Shown: piece by piece, positions 61,664 through 64,000 of the stretch
Position numbering within the stretch: the stretch's first letter is position 1
Layout of the letters: every line of letters starts with the position of its first letter
Assembly (NCBI RefSeq): GCF_026627445.1
Contig: NZ_JAPNLJ010000011.1
Location: 62,001 to 126,000 of the forward strand
Reading direction: 5' to 3'
DNA from: Streptomyces sp. H27-H1
GTDB lineage: Bacteria > Actinomycetota > Actinomycetes > Streptomycetales > Streptomycetaceae
Length of the DNA stretch: 64,000 nt
Made by a program: the position numbers and the translations under genes
Notes under the pieces: model-generated
Seen by the model: only the letters and a program-made list of their open reading frames with translations
Database searches by the model: none
Told to the model about the DNA's origin: nothing

Positions 61664-63103
61664 CTACGGCGTCGTCGATGCCTCCGGGGCCTTCGGCCGG
61701 CCCTTCCCGTACAGCCACTCGTCCCAGACCTCTCTCAGGTCGTGGCCCGTCTTCTGCTGCGCGTAGGCGGTGAAGTCGGCCGTGCTCGCGTTCCCGTGCC
61801 GGTGGTCGGCGGCCCAGCCCCGGACCATGGCGAAGAACTTCTCGTCGCCGACCTCCTGCCGGACCCGCTGCAGCACCATCGCCCCGCGCCCGTACACCGG
61901 GGACGCCGAGATCTCCTTCGGGCCCGGCGGGGCGGCCGGCGGGAAGGCGTCCCAGTCCGAGCCCGCCTCGGCGTCGACCTCGGTGTCCCCGTCGAGGTAG
62001 GCGTCGAAGTGCTGCTGTGCGGTCGGCCCGCCGTGGTCCTCGGACCACAGCCACTCGGCGTAGGTCGCGAAGCCCTCGTTGAGCCACATGTCCTTCCAGG
62101 ACTTGGGCGACACCGAGTCCCCGAACCACTGGTGCGCCAGCTCGTGCAGGACCAGCTCCGCGCTGTCGGGTGCCCCCGAGAACACCGGCCGGGTCTGCGT
62201 CTCCAGCGCGTAGCGGAGGGTGCCCGCGGGCAGCACGGTCGCGCCCGTCGCGGAGAAGGGGTACGGGCCGAACCGCCCGATGCCCCACTCCACCATCTCC
62301 GGCAGCCGCGCGATCGCGGCCTCGCCCGCCGTCTCCCCGCGCGCGACCGCCGAGTAGACGGGGATCCCGGAGGCGGTGCGTCCGGTCGTCACCTTGAACT
62401 TCCCCACGGCCACCGTCGCCAGGTAGCTCGCCATCGGCTCCGCGGAGTGCCAGGCGAACACGGTCCGCCCGTCGTCCTCCTGCGTCCGGGAACGCAGCTC
62501 GCCGTTGGCCACGGCCTCGTACCCCTTGGGCACGGTCACCGTGATGTCGTAGGTGGCCTTGTCGCTCGGGTGGTGGTTCCCCGGGAACCAGGCCATCGAC
62601 CCGACCGGTTCGCCGACACCGACCGCGCCCGCGTCGTCCGGGGTGGCGATCCACCCCTCCTGGGACCCGTCCGGGTCGGTGACGGGCCTCGGCCGGCCGG
62701 AGTAGTCCACCTCCGTACGGAAGACCTCCCCGCGCTCGAGGTCCTCGGCGGGGCGCACCGTCAGCTCGTTGCCGGTGCGGTTGAACCGGGCGCCTTCGTC
62801 CTGCACCCACACCCCCTCGACGTCGAGGCCGCTGAGATCGAGGTTGAAGGAGCTGAGCCCCTGCTCGGCACGGGCGGTGATGACGGCGGTGCCGTGCAGC
62901 TGCCCGTCGGCCGGGTCGTAGTCGAGGTCCAGGGAGTAGTGCTCGACCTGGTAACCGCCGTTGCCGGCCTTGGGGAAGAACGGGTCGCGCACCCCCGACG
63001 CACCCGGCCGCCCCTGCACGGTCTCCCCCGTACAGCCCGTGGTGAGGGCGAGCAGGGCGGCGACGGCGAGGGCGGCGAGGCGGGAGAGAACGCGGTGATC
63101 CAC
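61664..63103 (-). CDS. M1-family metallopeptidase, lipoprotein
   Basis: 479 residues from the GTG at 63103. A signal peptide with lipobox LTTGCTG (cysteine near residue 24) places it outside the membrane. The N-terminal M1 beta-domain is followed by the catalytic site HELAHQWFGD (HExxH, about residue 320) and the third ligand glutamate in WLNEGFATYAEWL. The substrate-side GAMEN motif is replaced by RYALETQT, as in related actinobacterial enzymes. It is shorter than aminopeptidase N (about 870), lacking the C-terminal helical domain. Confidence 0.92.
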   Translation of the reverse strand: MDHRVLSRLAALAVAALLALTTGCTGETVQGRPGASGVRDPFFPKAGNGGYQVEHYSLDLDYDPADGQLHGTAVITARAEQGLSSFNLDLSGLDVEGVWVQDEGARFNRTGNELTVRPAEDLERGEVFRTEVDYSGRPRPVTDPDGSQEGWIATPDDAGAVGVGEPVGSMAWFPGNHHPSDKATYDITVTVPKGYEAVANGELRSRTQEDDGRTVFAWHSAEPMASYLATVAVGKFKVTTGRTASGIPVYSAVARGETAGEAAIARLPEMVEWGIGRFGPYPFSATGATVLPAGTLRYALETQTRPVFSGAPDSAELVLHELAHQWFGDSVSPKSWKDMWLNEGFATYAEWLWSEDHGGPTAQQHFDAYLDGDTEVDAEAGSDWDAFPPAAPPGPKEISASPVYGRGAMVLQRVRQEVGDEKFFAMVRGWAADHRHGNASTADFTAYAQQKTGHDLREVWDEWLYGKGRPKAPEASTTP

Positions 63104-63131
63104 GCGTTCGAGACTACGTCCCCCGACGCGG

Positions 63132-63674
63132 CTACTTGTCGAGCGCGTCCACACCGGCCTTGGCGAACTTCTCGTCCAGGTCACCGCTCGGGGCGCCGGC
63201 CACGCCGATGCCCGCGACCGGGGCGCCCTTGGCCTGGACGGGGGCGCCGCCGCCGAGGAAGAGGGTGCCGGGGATGTCCTTCAGGTTCGGGGTCTGCGCG
63301 AGGCGGCCGACGAGCACCGAGGTCGGGGCGTTCCAGGACACGGCGGTGTAGGCCTTGCGCTGGGCCGATTCGTAGGACTGCGGGCCCGCGCCGTCGCCGC
63401 GCAGCGTGACGATGGTGTTGCCGTTGCGGTCCACCACGGCGACGGTCACCTTCTGGTTCTCCTTCTCCGCGGCGTCCAGCGCGGCCTGGGCGGCGCGGGT
63501 GGCGGCGTCGACGGTGAGGTGCGTGGAGGTGGTGAAGTTCTTGTCGCCGTCCTTCTTCGCCACGGCGGCCGGGGCGGCGGCCGGGGCGGCGTTGGCGCTG
63601 ACCGCGCCGAGGGCTCCGGCGCCGAGAGCGACGGCGAGGGCGGTACCGGTGAGAACGCGGGTGCGGGTGTTCAT
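63132..63674 (-). CDS. hbpS: HbpS/GlcG-family secreted heme-binding protein
   Basis: 180 residues from the ATG at 63674. A signal peptide (TRVLTGTALAVALGAGALGAVSANA) is followed by a GlcG/HbpS domain: LTVDAATRAAQAALDAAEKE, VAVVDRNGNTIVTLRGDGAG, SYESAQRKAYTAVSWNAPTS and a glycine-rich end GGGAPVQAKG. HbpS binds and degrades heme outside the cell and, in S. reticuli, acts on the sensor kinase SenS. senS-senR are not in the 2 kb between this gene and terD. Confidence 0.88.
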   Translation of the reverse strand: MNTRTRVLTGTALAVALGAGALGAVSANAAPAAAPAAVAKKDGDKNFTTSTHLTVDAATRAAQAALDAAEKENQKVTVAVVDRNGNTIVTLRGDGAGPQSYESAQRKAYTAVSWNAPTSVLVGRLAQTPNLKDIPGTLFLGGGAPVQAKGAPVAGIGVAGAPSGDLDEKFAKAGVDALDK

Positions 63675-64000
63675 GTCTGCTGCTCCTGTGAACGTCGGCA
63701 CGGCGGGCTGTCCTGCCGTTGCTCCAACCCTCTCCCCGCCACCCCCACCACCCCGTCCCCGTACCGGCTCCCAACCGGCACCCCACCGGCTGACCCGAGG
63801 GTCAACCGATCGGCTGATGCGCCCCACCCCCACAACCCGCTTACCTGAACCCCGGCCCGCCCCCGCCCACCCCAACGACACCCACCCGGCCACACCACCC
63901 CCGGCCGGAGCCACCGCCAACCGGGCCGCCCCCAACCGGGAGCCACCCCCAACCGGGCCAACTCCGACTAGACCCACTCCCAGCCCCTCCGGCCGGAGCC
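63675..64000. other. Noncoding proline-codon-like low-complexity region at the right edge
   Basis: 326 bp, strongly C-rich on the plus strand, with imperfect repeats of CCCCAACCGGG type (63910-63960). Frames here are artefacts of base skew. It should hold the hbpS promoter near 63680-63750; no operator is evident. Confidence 0.5.

Noticed and set aside
63675..64000. Repeat array at the right edge as a possible functional element
   Set aside because: Irregular C-rich degeneracy without symmetry or a fixed unit; looks like base skew.

Overview
The window is chromosomal DNA from a Streptomyces or a very close relative. Third codon positions are almost all G or C, GTG starts and leaderless-looking promoters are common, and the gene content is typical of the genus: futalosine menaquinone genes, a CIRCE-controlled groEL without groES, a BldD-box cdgB, DasR-type operators at nag genes, DUF397/XRE pairs, an LAxTG sortase substrate and HbpS. 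It reads as core chromosome. I see no rRNA, tRNA, CRISPR, prophage or large biosynthetic cluster. Mobile DNA is limited to one 165-bp MITE-like element, and three genes are decayed: a GT87-type glycosyltransferase, an Rpn/YhgA-like nuclease and a haloalkane dehalogenase.

Layout. 1-9.9 kb: the end of a NitT/TauT-type ABC importer, a DUF3027 protein, an MFS permease and lipoprotein, mqnB-mqnD, a cold-shock protein with a C-terminal extension, and small membrane/HAD genes. 9.9-23 kb: an XPB-associated helicase-C protein, a DUF4291 gene ending in the MITE, a sortase-anchored surface protein, a TetR/peroxiredoxin-like divergon, the XPB helicase, and a HelD-like RNA polymerase-recycling helicase. 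23-30.6 kb: cutC with a DasR-like site, an MFS drug exporter, a nuclease pseudogene, a HTH/zinc-ribbon protein and a whiJ-type trio (ATPase, XRE, DUF397). 30.7-34.3 kb: MurNAc catabolism (RpiR-type regulator, MurQ, PTS EIIBC). 34.3-42.7 kb: lipase, acetyltransferase, AGCS symporter with an odd in-frame stop, NmrA/TetR divergon, trpF. 42.8-47.4 kb: groEL2 with two CIRCE-type repeats, a cold-shock gene, and an operon of a threonine-synthase-like enzyme plus a ThiS-like sulfur carrier behind a SAM-I riboswitch. 47.4-51 kb: gpgS, otsA, otsB (compatible solutes). 51-57 kb: an orphan sugar-binding lipoprotein divergent from nagK-nagA, with DasR-like sites on both sides, then a PfkB kinase and a CBM membrane protein. 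57-64 kb: cdgB (diguanylate cyclase) with a BldD box, flavin reductase, arfB, terD, acetyltransferase, M1 peptidase and hbpS.

The most interesting system is the riboswitch operon at 45.5-47.3 kb. A SAM aptamer makes little sense for threonine synthesis. It fits the O-phosphohomoserine to homocysteine route (MetM/MetO) reported for Streptomyces, in which a threonine-synthase homologue uses a thiocarboxylated carrier protein as sulfur donor. A second theme is amino-sugar recycling: murQ/PTS, nagK/nagA, the sugar-binding protein and, unexpectedly, cutC all carry plausible amino-sugar operators.
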